Below are positions 46,687-55,064 of a DNA stretch of 64,000 bases, piece after piece. The stretch is taken from positions 1 to 64,000 of the forward strand of contig JAGOLX010000029.1 of assembly GCA_017993835.1 (NCBI GenBank), in the 5' to 3' direction. The DNA comes from Phycisphaerae bacterium (GTDB lineage: Bacteria; Planctomycetota; Phycisphaerae; Sedimentisphaerales; Anaerobacaceae). The translations under genes and the position numbers were made by a program. The notes below the pieces were generated by a model, which saw only the letters and a program-made list of their open reading frames with translations, did no database searches and was not told the DNA's origin. How positions within the stretch are numbered: the first letter of the stretch is position 1; every line of letters begins with the position of its first letter.

Positions 46687-49014
46687 TCACATCTGATTGC
46701 AGTCAACTGCCTCCCACTGTAGACGCGGATAGTCCTTGCCCTCGCAGATGAACCATGTGCTTGCGAAATCCCAGCCGGCGTCGAGGAACGTGGCGGCCGT
46801 CTGCATCTGGGCGGTCGTCCTGCCCGTGCCGACCGAACTCGTCGTCTGGCCCGAGGTTTCGGTGTCCCAGAAGCAGCCGACAATGACGTCCCCGAGGTTG
46901 CCCGTCGAGTTGTCATGGCCCACGAAGCCGCCGACGGATTCGCTGCCGCTGACAGCGCCGGCGCTATAGCACGTGACGATGCTGCCCAACACCTTGATGC
47001 CCCCAAGAGTGCTGATGTTGTAACCTATGAAACCCCCGACCTTGTTCTTCCCGCGGACCACGGCGTGGCTGGCACTGGCGGTGACGCGACCGTCGTTCCG
47101 GCCGATCAGGCCACCGACGGAGATATCCCCGGTGACCGTGCCGGCACTGTAGCTCGTGGCGATGTCACTCGTGTTGTAGCCCGCCAGACCACCGACCAGT
47201 TCGTCGCCGTTGACTGTGCCGTTGTTGTAGCTCGATGCGACACTCTTGGAGTTCCAGCCTGCCAGGCCGCCGACGTGGTCGGGTCCCAGGATCGGGCCGA
47301 GGTTGTGGCTCCCGGCGATACTGCCGGAATTGTAGCCCGCGATGCCGCCGACGTAGCTGCCGATTCCGGAGGTCACGGCGGCGTTGTCGCTCCCAGCGAT
47401 GTCCCCCTCGTCGTTGCAGCCCGCCAGACCGCCGACGTAGGCGTCGCCATTGACGGCGCCGTCGCTGTGACTTTCAGCAATACTGCCGAAGTTGCAGCCC
47501 ACGAGCCCACCGGTGTACGAACCGATCCCATTGACCCCGCTGCTGGCATTGCTTGTCTCGATGACGCCACGGTTGACACCGACGAGGCCGCCGACGTAGG
47601 AATCCGCCATGAGGGACCCCGAGCAGGAACTCATATAAATCCTGCCGCCGTGGCAGCCCACGAGGCCGCCGACATAGCTGGCGGTTCCATTGATGTTCAC
47701 CGTTTCCAGACGCAGATTCGAGAGCACGGCGTCGGGCGAGGATTCCCCGAACAGACCCACGTAACTCACGCCTTTGATACGGAGATTGCTGATAGCATGG
47801 CCATTGCCATCGAAGGTCCCATCGAACCAGGGAACGACAGCCATGGTCCAGGTGATCCCCGACAGATCGACGGATGCCTCCAAGCGGTAGTGAGCCGCGG
47901 GCTTGAGCCACACGGCGCCCAAGTCGTCTGCATCGCGAATCAGATAGGGCTGCTCGGCTGTGCCCAACCCTTCCGGCATCACCAGGTCATCGCTCGCATA
48001 GCAGCGTAGCTGGGGGTACTCGCCCGCCGCCATCTGCCAGGCGTCGCTGACGCCGTTGGCGGTTTCTCCGACGAAATCCCACCCGGCGGCCAGAAAAGTC
48101 AAGCGGTCTTGCATCCGAGCGGTCGTCTTGCCTGTGCCCCCGGCACTGGCGACCTGTCGCGAGGTCTCGGTGTCCCAGAAACAGCCCACGACGACTGACG
48201 ACGACCATCCCCGGTCGATGCTCGAACCTACCAGCCCGCCAGAGCCAAAGACGGTGCCGGTACTGTAGCAATGGATCACACAGCCGTTCCGATTCACACC
48301 GATCAGCCCGCCGACGTAGCCGGCGCCGCTGACGACGCCGGTGCTATAGCAGCGGGTCACGTAGCCGTCCCGGTTCTGGCCGATCAGCCCGCCAACGGCG
48401 TTCCCGGTGCCAGTTGTCGCCGCACGGCTGTAGCAGAGGATCACGCGACCTGTATCATTCAGTCCTATCACTCCGCCGACAAAGCCATGGTCTTTGCCGG
48501 CAACCTGGCCGGTACTGTGGCATTTGACCATAGCGCCCAGATTGGCCCCGGCCACCGCACCAACGCCGTAGCCAGAACCGGCGATATCGGCATCCTCCAC
48601 GCCCACGTTCCTGACGACGCCGGAGTTCTGGCCAAAGAGCCCAAGGTAGCATGCACCCCGAATCCTGAGGTTCGAGATCGTGTAGTCGCTCCCGTCGAAG
48701 ACACCAGAGAAGGCCGCACCCTGGTAGCCCTCCGTGATCGGATCGCCATCCGGCGCGACAACCGCCCGGTCGAATACCTTGCCGCCGGGCAGGTTGGGGT
48801 CCAGGTCGATGTCGGCAGTCAGCACAAAGTGCCTGTCCAGCAGATTCGGGTCTGAGCCGATCGAGCAGAGTTGCTCGGCCGTGGCGATCCGGTACGGATC
48901 GTTCGGCTCGCCTGTGCCGCCGGCGAACTGGGCTGCCGCCAGCACGTTGGCCAGCAGGAAGAAAGCGAATAGGCAAACAGCAGATCGCATTTGCAGGCCC
49001 ATTTGCGTCGTCAT
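46687..49014 (-). CDS. GLUG-repeat secreted protein 3
   Basis: A 775-residue paralogue with signal peptide (SAVCLFAFFLLANVLAAAQ), FAGGTGEPNDPYRIATAEQL and two GLUG blocks. The second block starts at MPEGLGTAEQPYLIRDADDL. The end is WFICEGKDYPRLQWEAVDCN, almost as in genes 2 and 4. AGGAG lies 8-9 nt before the ATG. It is followed, 35 nt on, by gene 2. Confidence 0.85.
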   Translation of the reverse strand: MTTQMGLQMRSAVCLFAFFLLANVLAAAQFAGGTGEPNDPYRIATAEQLCSIGSDPNLLDRHFVLTADIDLDPNLPGGKVFDRAVVAPDGDPITEGYQGAAFSGVFDGSDYTISNLRIRGACYLGLFGQNSGVVRNVGVEDADIAGSGYGVGAVAGANLGAMVKCHSTGQVAGKDHGFVGGVIGLNDTGRVILCYSRAATTGTGNAVGGLIGQNRDGYVTRCYSTGVVSGAGYVGGLIGVNRNGCVIHCYSTGTVFGSGGLVGSSIDRGWSSSVVVGCFWDTETSRQVASAGGTGKTTARMQDRLTFLAAGWDFVGETANGVSDAWQMAAGEYPQLRCYASDDLVMPEGLGTAEQPYLIRDADDLGAVWLKPAAHYRLEASVDLSGITWTMAVVPWFDGTFDGNGHAISNLRIKGVSYVGLFGESSPDAVLSNLRLETVNINGTASYVGGLVGCHGGRIYMSSCSGSLMADSYVGGLVGVNRGVIETSNASSGVNGIGSYTGGLVGCNFGSIAESHSDGAVNGDAYVGGLAGCNDEGDIAGSDNAAVTSGIGSYVGGIAGYNSGSIAGSHNLGPILGPDHVGGLAGWNSKSVASSYNNGTVNGDELVGGLAGYNTSDIATSYSAGTVTGDISVGGLIGRNDGRVTASASHAVVRGKNKVGGFIGYNISTLGGIKVLGSIVTCYSAGAVSGSESVGGFVGHDNSTGNLGDVIVGCFWDTETSGQTTSSVGTGRTTAQMQTAATFLDAGWDFASTWFICEGKDYPRLQWEAVDCNQM

Positions 49015-49049
49015 GATCGTTTCTCCTATACGAGCAGAGTCGCGGAAGA
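49015..49049 (-). repeat. conserved 35-nt spacer between GLUG genes 4 and 3
   Basis: 35 nt, 31 of 35 identical to 46652-46686, with the same ribosome binding site and upstream GAGCAGAGTCGCGG-type block. Confidence 0.8.
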
Positions 49050-51455
49050 TCACAACCGATTGCAGTCGATTGCTTCCCACTGCAGGCGCGGATAGTCCCT
49101 GCCCTCGCAGATCGACCAAGTGTCCATGAGATCCCAGCCGGCGTCGAGGAACGTGGCGGCCGTTTGCATCTCGGCCGTCGTCTTGTCCGTGCCCACGGCA
49201 CTTGCGGCTTGGCCCGAGGTTTCGATGTCCCAGAAGCTGCTGGTGACGCCCTGTGGACCGCCGGCACCTGCCAGGCCCCCCACGAGGTTCTTGCCGCTGA
49301 CGAAACCCGTACTGTAGCTCGCGGTGATAATGCCAAAGACGTTGATATCCAGGACAGCGTACTCGTTGCAGCCCACGAGCCCCCCCACTTCGTCATTCCC
49401 GCCGGCCGCACCTGTGCTGTAGCTTGCGCTAACGCTGCCGTCGTTCCGCCCCGCCAGACCGCCGACGCGACGATCCCCTGTGACGGTCCCGGTGCTGCAA
49501 CTCGTGGAGATGTCGCCACTGTTGTGGCCTGCGAGGCCGCCCACAAGCTGCCTGCCGAGAACCGTGCTGCGGCTGTAGCTTGTAGCGATGTTCCCCGCAT
49601 TGTCGCCCACAAGGCCGCCGGTGTAGCTCCCTCCGACGACCGCCCCCACGCTGTGGCTGCCTCCGATGCTGCCGGAGTGGTAGCCCACCAAGCCGCCGAC
49701 ACAGGTGCTGCTTCCGTCGACCGAAGCGGTGCTGTAGCTGTCGCGGATGTCTCCCTCGCGGTCACACCGGCCCACAAGACCGCCGACGCGACCAAGAGCT
49801 GTGACACCGCCGGCGCTGTGGCTCGTGGCCACACTACCGAAGTTGGTGCCCACGAGGCCGCCCACTTCTTCTCCCTCGGCATCAACGGTACCGCTGGCCT
49901 GACTGGCGGTGATGCTGCCCTCGTTGCTGCCCGCGAGCCCTCCCACGTGCCATGCGCCGGCAATCGTGCCCGTGCTGGAACTTGAGGCGATGCCACCCCG
50001 ATTGTAGCCTGCAAGGGCGCCCACATGGTCACCGGAGCCGTGGATATCCACCGTCTCCAGGCCGAGGTTGAAGATGGCCGCCTCGGGGCCGGACTCTCCA
50101 AACAGGCCCAGATAGCTGTTGCCCTCGATGTGGAGATTGCCAATGACGTGACCGTTGCCGTCGAAGCCTCCCGCAAACCAGGGTACCACGGCTACCGACC
50201 ACGTAATCCCGGACAAGTCGATGGAGTTCTCCAGGCGATAGTGCGCCTGCGGCTCGAACCACACGACGCCCAGGTCGTTCGCGTCGCGAATCAGATAGGG
50301 TTCCTCCGCCGTGCCCGATCCGTCCGGCATCACGGGCGTCACTCCATCGTGCCAGTACAACCGAGGGTACGCTTCGGCGGGCATCCACCAGTAACCACAG
50401 GCGCCGTTGCGAACCTCATCGACGAAATCCCACCCGGCCGCCAGGAAGGTTTCGATATCATGCATCTGAGCGGTCGTCCTGCCCGTGCCGGCCTCGCTCG
50501 TGGGCTGCCCCGAACTCTCGGTGTCCCAGAAACAGCCGTAGACGACTCCTCGCGTCCGCCCCGCACTGGAATTCCAACCGATCAGCCCGCCGACATCGGA
50601 TTCGCTCGTGACCAGACCGGTGCTGTAGCACTGAATCACGGAGCCGCTCTGATGATTGAATCCGATCAACCCTGCTACGCATGTGGAACCCATAACGGCA
50701 CCGGTGGCACAGCAGTGAACCACATTGCCGTCCTCGTTGGTCCCCACCGCTCCCCCAACATAGCATTGCCCGCAGACGGAACCGGCACTGCAACTCAGGA
50801 GAATGCGGCCCGCGGCGTTCTGGCCGGCCAGTCCGCCGGCAGATTCCCCCAGGGCGGTGATCTTGACATCGCTCCGGCAGCGGATCATCCGACCCATCAT
50901 GACTCTTCCAATCACTCCGCCCACGCGGCTCCCGCCGACGACGGCGCCGGAACAGTAGCATTCCGTCACAGTGCCTGAGCTACACCCAACCAGAGCGCCG
51001 ATGCTGTCGCCCGAGCCCGAGATTCGCACATCCGCTATGCCCAGGTTCCTGACCGTGCCCGAGTTTCGGCCGAAAAGCCCGAGGTAACTCCCCCCCTGCA
51101 TCGTGAGATTCCGGATGACGTGCCCGCTGCCGTCAAAGACGCCGGAAAACGGGGCATTCTGAAGATATTGCGGATCGGTCTCGTCGGGCCTCGGAGCGAT
51201 GACCGCCTCTGCAAAGACCTCGCCGCCGGGCAGGTTTGGGTCCAGGTCGATGACGGCGATCAAGACAAAGTGTTTGTCCAACAGGTTTGGGTCCGAGCCG
51301 ATGGAGCAGAGCTGCTCGGCGGTCGCAATCTGGTAGGGATCGTTCGGCTCACCCGTGCCTCCGGCGAACTGGGCCGCCGGCAGCACGTTGGCCAGCAGGA
51401 AGAAAGCGAATAGACAGGCAACACACCGTTGTCGCACACTCATTTGCGTCGTCAT
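49050..51455 (-). CDS. GLUG-repeat secreted protein 4
   Basis: An 801-residue paralogue, the first gene of the array. Signal peptide CVACLFAFFLLANVLPAAQ, FAGGTGEPNDPYQIATAEQL and two GLUG blocks, the second starting at MPDGSGTAEEPYLIRDANDL. The end is WSICEGRDYPRLQWEAIDCN. TAGGAG upstream of the ATG. The gene is divergent from the ECF sigma factor at 51677. Upstream of the gene there is no convincing sigma-70 promoter, whereas most genes in the window have one. Confidence 0.85.
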   Translation of the reverse strand: MTTQMSVRQRCVACLFAFFLLANVLPAAQFAGGTGEPNDPYQIATAEQLCSIGSDPNLLDKHFVLIAVIDLDPNLPGGEVFAEAVIAPRPDETDPQYLQNAPFSGVFDGSGHVIRNLTMQGGSYLGLFGRNSGTVRNLGIADVRISGSGDSIGALVGCSSGTVTECYCSGAVVGGSRVGGVIGRVMMGRMIRCRSDVKITALGESAGGLAGQNAAGRILLSCSAGSVCGQCYVGGAVGTNEDGNVVHCCATGAVMGSTCVAGLIGFNHQSGSVIQCYSTGLVTSESDVGGLIGWNSSAGRTRGVVYGCFWDTESSGQPTSEAGTGRTTAQMHDIETFLAAGWDFVDEVRNGACGYWWMPAEAYPRLYWHDGVTPVMPDGSGTAEEPYLIRDANDLGVVWFEPQAHYRLENSIDLSGITWSVAVVPWFAGGFDGNGHVIGNLHIEGNSYLGLFGESGPEAAIFNLGLETVDIHGSGDHVGALAGYNRGGIASSSSTGTIAGAWHVGGLAGSNEGSITASQASGTVDAEGEEVGGLVGTNFGSVATSHSAGGVTALGRVGGLVGRCDREGDIRDSYSTASVDGSSTCVGGLVGYHSGSIGGSHSVGAVVGGSYTGGLVGDNAGNIATSYSRSTVLGRQLVGGLAGHNSGDISTSCSTGTVTGDRRVGGLAGRNDGSVSASYSTGAAGGNDEVGGLVGCNEYAVLDINVFGIITASYSTGFVSGKNLVGGLAGAGGPQGVTSSFWDIETSGQAASAVGTDKTTAEMQTAATFLDAGWDLMDTWSICEGRDYPRLQWEAIDCNRL

Positions 51456-51676
51456 GGTCGTTTCTCCTATACATGAAGTCGGCAGACGTGCCGATTCGTC
51501 ACGATGACTTGCTTCTGGATCACCTTTGGGCTGGCCATTCCGCGCGTCTGTTCTGTAAAACATGTCCAGGTCAGGCCGGCGATGTTACGTTCTTTCTGTG
51601 CATTTCTTTAGAAAATCGCCTCCTCAGAGTGTAACGTTGACCAGGGGACTTGGACTCAATGTGGTGAGTTGACAAC
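51456..51676. other. intergenic region between the GLUG array and the second ECF gene
   Basis: About 220 bp between divergent genes. No ORF or RNA is seen. I looked for -35/-10 pairs toward both genes and found none with both boxes and a 15-19-nt spacer. TTCTTTAGAA-type AT-rich stretch at about 51605-51615. It is the likely regulatory region of the block. Confidence 0.5.
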
Positions 51677-52513
51677 ATGGATACGGAAAACGGCTTCGTT
51701 CAGTTGGTTCGCCAGGCGCAGCTTGGAGATCGCGTCAGCCTGGACCGCCTTGCGGAGGGGGCGAGACAGCGTCTGTACGCGTACATCTACCGGCTGACGC
51801 TCAACCACGACCTGGCCCAGGACCTTTTGCAGGACACTCTCCTCAAGATGGTCGAGAGCATCAAGGAATTGGAGCACCCGGAGCGATTCTGGAATTGGCT
51901 GTTCCGCACGGCACTGGGCAACGTCCAGCATTACTATCGGGACATCGCGAGGGAACAGGAAGTCGAGTTCTCCTCGGCCAGCCACAGACGCCTGTCCCAG
52001 TACCTCGGTGAGGACCACGAGGACGGGCTCAACCGCGCCATGCGCAAAGAACTCTCCGAGACGATCGTCGATGCGATGGCGCGGTTGCGGCTGACCTACC
52101 GCAATGTCCTGATGCTGCGGTGCTTCGAGCAGATGTCGTTCGCGGAAATCGGCGAGACGATGGGTTGCAAGGAGCTGCGGGCGCGGGTGCTGTTCTTCAG
52201 GGCCCGGCACTCGCTGAGCCGGCAGCTATCCCGGCGGGGGCTCGGCAAGGGTCTGCTGGTCACGGCCCTGGGCATCTTCGGGCTGCTGACCGCCCCCGCC
52301 GAGGGCGCCCCGGCGGGCACCGTCACCGCGGCATCCCTGAACGTCGGTCTGGTCGCCACGATCGTCGGCCATGCGGGAACTCCCTCGGGCATCGCGGTCG
52401 TGGTAACGGTCGCCGGCTTCACCCTCACGCTCACGATGGAGCACTTCCTCGTTTTTTCTCTCTTCTTTGCCCTGGCCGTGGTCACGGTGATCGTCGGTCT
52501 TGTTTGGAATTGA
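51677..52513 (+). CDS. ECF sigma factor with C-terminal transmembrane extension
   Basis: A 278-residue protein. Residues about 1-185 are a complete ECF sigma factor: region 2 (YAYIYRLTLNHDLAQDLLQDTLLKMVE) and region 4 (ARLRLTYRNVLMLRCFEQMSFAEIGETMGCKELRARVLFFRARHSL). The extension holds a hydrophobic stretch at about 193-208, then segments at about 237-254 and 257-278 (FLVFSLFFALAVVTVIVGLVW). This tethers the sigma factor to the membrane, perhaps as a built-in anti-sigma. It lies divergent to the GLUG array and convergent with the esterase gene, whose stop is 4 nt away. No clear ribosome binding site. Confidence 0.85.
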   Translation: MDTENGFVQLVRQAQLGDRVSLDRLAEGARQRLYAYIYRLTLNHDLAQDLLQDTLLKMVESIKELEHPERFWNWLFRTALGNVQHYYRDIAREQEVEFSSASHRRLSQYLGEDHEDGLNRAMRKELSETIVDAMARLRLTYRNVLMLRCFEQMSFAEIGETMGCKELRARVLFFRARHSLSRQLSRRGLGKGLLVTALGIFGLLTAPAEGAPAGTVTAASLNVGLVATIVGHAGTPSGIAVVVTVAGFTLTLTMEHFLVFSLFFALAVVTVIVGLVWN

Positions 52514-52517
52514 CCGC

Positions 52518-53924
52518 TCAGGGCAGGACAGCCCGGTCGTAGATGCGAATGTCGTCGATCAGGCCGGACCAGAAGGCGCCGGGCTCGAGGTTCTTGCCGG
52601 CGCCGATGTTGAAACCGCCGGTCGAGGACTTCAAGGCGCCGAGTTTTCGCGCGGTGTCGGCCGCGACCTCCCGACCGTCCACATACAGCCGGCGATAGGA
52701 CCCGTCCCAGACGAACCGGACAAGGTGCCATGCGCCGTCGGTGACACTGGTCTGCGAGACCAGCGGCGCCGCGCCCCTGCTGACGTCGATCAAATTCGTG
52801 AGCAGAGCGCCGGTCGAGGCCTCCGTGCCGAGCCAGACCTCGCCGGGGCCGGGCTGATTGGACTGCGAGAGAATCGCCTGGCCGGGCTGTCCCCCTTTGA
52901 CCCAGGCAAAGACGGTGAACGGGCCGTCGGCAGGGTTTAGGACAGCACCCGTGCGGATGCAATCGTCGACGCCGTCCAGCTCGATAGCGCCGCGGATCTT
53001 GCCGTCGGCGGGTCGCCAGAGGGGGGAGCCATACACGGTCCAGCCGAATTGCCCGAGCGTGTCGGAGGCCAGATCGCCTTCGCTCTCGTCGAACTTCCAG
53101 TGGGCGACCATGCGAGGATACTTCATCCAATAGGCTGCCAGCCCACCCAGGTCCGGATAGCCGACGACCCCGTCGCCGGCGGGCGGCGGCGCCACGTCCA
53201 GCGAGGGCTCCGCGTCGAGCCATCGCATCGCGAGCAGGGCAAAATCCCGCAGGTTCAGGACGCCGTCATGATCGTAGTCGGGAAGGAACGTCACCCCCAG
53301 CAAAAACGGGGCGATCGTCTCGGCGATGATCCCGGCCCCCTCGGTATTCGGATGGATGTAGTCGGGGAACAGAGCGGCATGGGGCAGCAAGGCCGTGTAC
53401 AGATCGATCACCGGGACGCCCTTCTCCTGCGAAATCCGGTCGATCAGTGGCAGGATCTCGTCGCGAATCACGTCGGGTCGGATCGTGAAGTTCACTGCGA
53501 ACGCCGGCACGGGTTTGCAGATCCAAACCACCGGCTTGCTCGGCAGGGCTCGGAACACATCGATCATGTTGCTGTAGTCGGTGACAAAATCGTCTTTGTA
53601 CTGCCAGTTCTGCGGTTTGGAGTCGTTCGTCCCCAGCTTGATGACAACGACGTCCGGGTTGCACGTGCGGGCGTCGGTATACGCGGTCTGCGTGATGTAC
53701 GGCTTGTCCCCCCGGCGCAGGAGAGTCGCGCCGCTGACGCCGAAGTTGCGGACCTCCCAGGCCGCGTCGTACTGCTGCAGGATACCCTGTAGTTGCTTGG
53801 GATAGGTGACGATGCCCGCGCCATAGGTGATGCTGTCCCCCACGCAGGCGACGAGTTTCGCCTGAACCGTCGCTCCCCATCCCCACGCGACTAACACGGC
53901 GAGAATCACAGCTCTGGCCTTCAT
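52518..53924 (-). CDS. secreted SGNH esterase with dockerin-like and LamG modules
   Basis: A 468-residue protein. After the signal peptide (AVILAVLVAWGWGATVQA), SGNH-hydrolase blocks are seen: CVGDSITYG with the nucleophile Ser, IKLGTNDSKP and PDYIHPNTEG with the Asp/His pair. At about 215-260 comes a dockerin-like calcium-binding pair: DYDHDGVLNLRDFALLAMRWL and GDGVVGYPDLGGLAAYWM. The C-terminal ~180 residues are LamG (VAHWKFDESEGDLASD; WSGLIDDIRIYDRAVL). It may deacetylate polysaccharide. It lies 39 nt after lpxL-type gene, so possibly cotranscribed. Confidence 0.85.
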   Translation of the reverse strand: MKARAVILAVLVAWGWGATVQAKLVACVGDSITYGAGIVTYPKQLQGILQQYDAAWEVRNFGVSGATLLRRGDKPYITQTAYTDARTCNPDVVVIKLGTNDSKPQNWQYKDDFVTDYSNMIDVFRALPSKPVVWICKPVPAFAVNFTIRPDVIRDEILPLIDRISQEKGVPVIDLYTALLPHAALFPDYIHPNTEGAGIIAETIAPFLLGVTFLPDYDHDGVLNLRDFALLAMRWLDAEPSLDVAPPPAGDGVVGYPDLGGLAAYWMKYPRMVAHWKFDESEGDLASDTLGQFGWTVYGSPLWRPADGKIRGAIELDGVDDCIRTGAVLNPADGPFTVFAWVKGGQPGQAILSQSNQPGPGEVWLGTEASTGALLTNLIDVSRGAAPLVSQTSVTDGAWHLVRFVWDGSYRRLYVDGREVAADTARKLGALKSSTGGFNIGAGKNLEPGAFWSGLIDDIRIYDRAVLP

Positions 53925-53963
53925 GTTTCCGCTCCCATCAAAGAGACTCTGTATGCTCTTCCG

Positions 53964-55010
53964 TCATGCAGAAGGGACTGACACATCCGGCGAGGACGTC
54001 GGCTGGCCCGACCGGCGCCCATTGAGTTCGTTAGGCGTCCCCGCCAGAGCGGCTTGGGCCTCGGCGGCCCTGCGTTCTTCTTTTGGACGGGTCTTCCACC
54101 GACGATGCACCCACCAATACTGGGTCGGGTCCTCGCGGACGAAGGTCTCGATGGCCTTCGTGTACTCCTGGGAGACCCACAGAAGCGGATCGTCCTTGTC
54201 GGCCCACTCGTGCGGGAAGATGATCCGCGTATTGCCCATCTCGAAGAAGAAGCGGTTCCCGACCCGCCGGCTGCACCCGACTACAATGGGTAAGTTGTAC
54301 GTGAGGGCCAGCAGGCCGATACTCTTGTAGGTGCTGGCCTTGCGACCGAAGAAATCGACGAAGACGCCCTTGCGTCCCGCGTCCTGGTCGGCGATGAAAC
54401 CAACCGTACTGCCCTGCTGGACCAGGGAGGGCATCAGTTCGGCGGCCCCCTTCTTGTCGATGAGTTTCTGGCCCCGGCGCTCGCGCACGCCGTAGAGGAA
54501 TCGATTCAGATACTTGTTGTCGAGCGGGCGGGCGATGTTGTACGTGTCGAAGCCGAACAGGCCCATCATGTAGCCGAGGATCTCGAAGTTGCCGTAGTGC
54601 GCGGTGACCATGAGCAGGCCCTTGCGCTCGTGCATCATCCACTTCACCTGCTCGGTGCCCTCGGAGAATCGCGAGTACTGGCGCCAGTTGTGTTTGCGGA
54701 CCAGTCGGGGGGTGAACAGGATGTCGATCGTCAGCATGACCAGTTGCTGAAAGCTCCGCCGGCCGGTCGCATGGATCCAGTCCTCCGATTTGTCCGGGAA
54801 GCTCGCCCGCAGGTTCTCCAGGGCTCGATCGCGACCGCGGCGGTAGTGTTTCCACAGCAGATCGCCCAAAACGCAGGCGAAACGCAGGTTCGTCTCCACG
54901 TCGAACAGGAAGAGAAAGATGACCAGAATCCTGACCGCCGCACAGAGCAGCCAGTCGAGGATCGGATGGTGCTTCTTCTTTTTCTTTCGGGGCACTTTCT
55001 CAGCGGCCAT
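53964..55010 (-). CDS. LpxL-type lysophospholipid acyltransferase
   Basis: A 348-residue protein with a basic N-terminus (PRKKKKKHH) and one membrane helix (WLLCAAVRILVIFLFLF). MVTAHYGNFEILGYMMGLFG has the H(x)4E catalytic motif. The QYWWVHRRWKTRP end is typical of the LpxL/HtrB family, which adds a secondary acyl chain to lipid A precursors. A C-terminal tail is low-complexity. A promoter at 55018-55045 would start the transcript at or within about a base of the ATG, so the mRNA may be leaderless. Confidence 0.85.
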   Translation of the reverse strand: MAAEKVPRKKKKKHHPILDWLLCAAVRILVIFLFLFDVETNLRFACVLGDLLWKHYRRGRDRALENLRASFPDKSEDWIHATGRRSFQQLVMLTIDILFTPRLVRKHNWRQYSRFSEGTEQVKWMMHERKGLLMVTAHYGNFEILGYMMGLFGFDTYNIARPLDNKYLNRFLYGVRERRGQKLIDKKGAAELMPSLVQQGSTVGFIADQDAGRKGVFVDFFGRKASTYKSIGLLALTYNLPIVVGCSRRVGNRFFFEMGNTRIIFPHEWADKDDPLLWVSQEYTKAIETFVREDPTQYWWVHRRWKTRPKEERRAAEAQAALAGTPNELNGRRSGQPTSSPDVSVPSA

Positions 55011-55017
55011 AGTCCCT

Positions 55018-55045
55018 ATTATAGGCGAACTACGGCCGCAGTCAA
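55018..55045 (-). promoter_or_regulatory. promoter of the lpxL-type gene, probably leaderless
   Basis: Minus-strand TTGACT (55040-55045), 16-nt spacer, TATAAT (55018-55023). The predicted start is near 55010-55012 and the ATG is at 55010. There is no Shine-Dalgarno between the -10 and the ATG. Confidence 0.6.
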
Positions 55046-55064
55046 GGCCTCGCTCGACCCGGCA

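Noticed and set aside
43281-51455. Repeated array as a possible CRISPR or tandem-repeat locus
   Set aside because: The repeated units encode protein repeats (GLUG) within long open frames. They are not short identical repeats with spacers.
51456-51676. Candidate promoters for the GLUG array and the second ECF gene (TTGACC at about 51634, TACACT on the minus strand)
   Set aside because: No matching second box at an acceptable spacing was found in either direction, and an ECF consensus could not be assigned with confidence.
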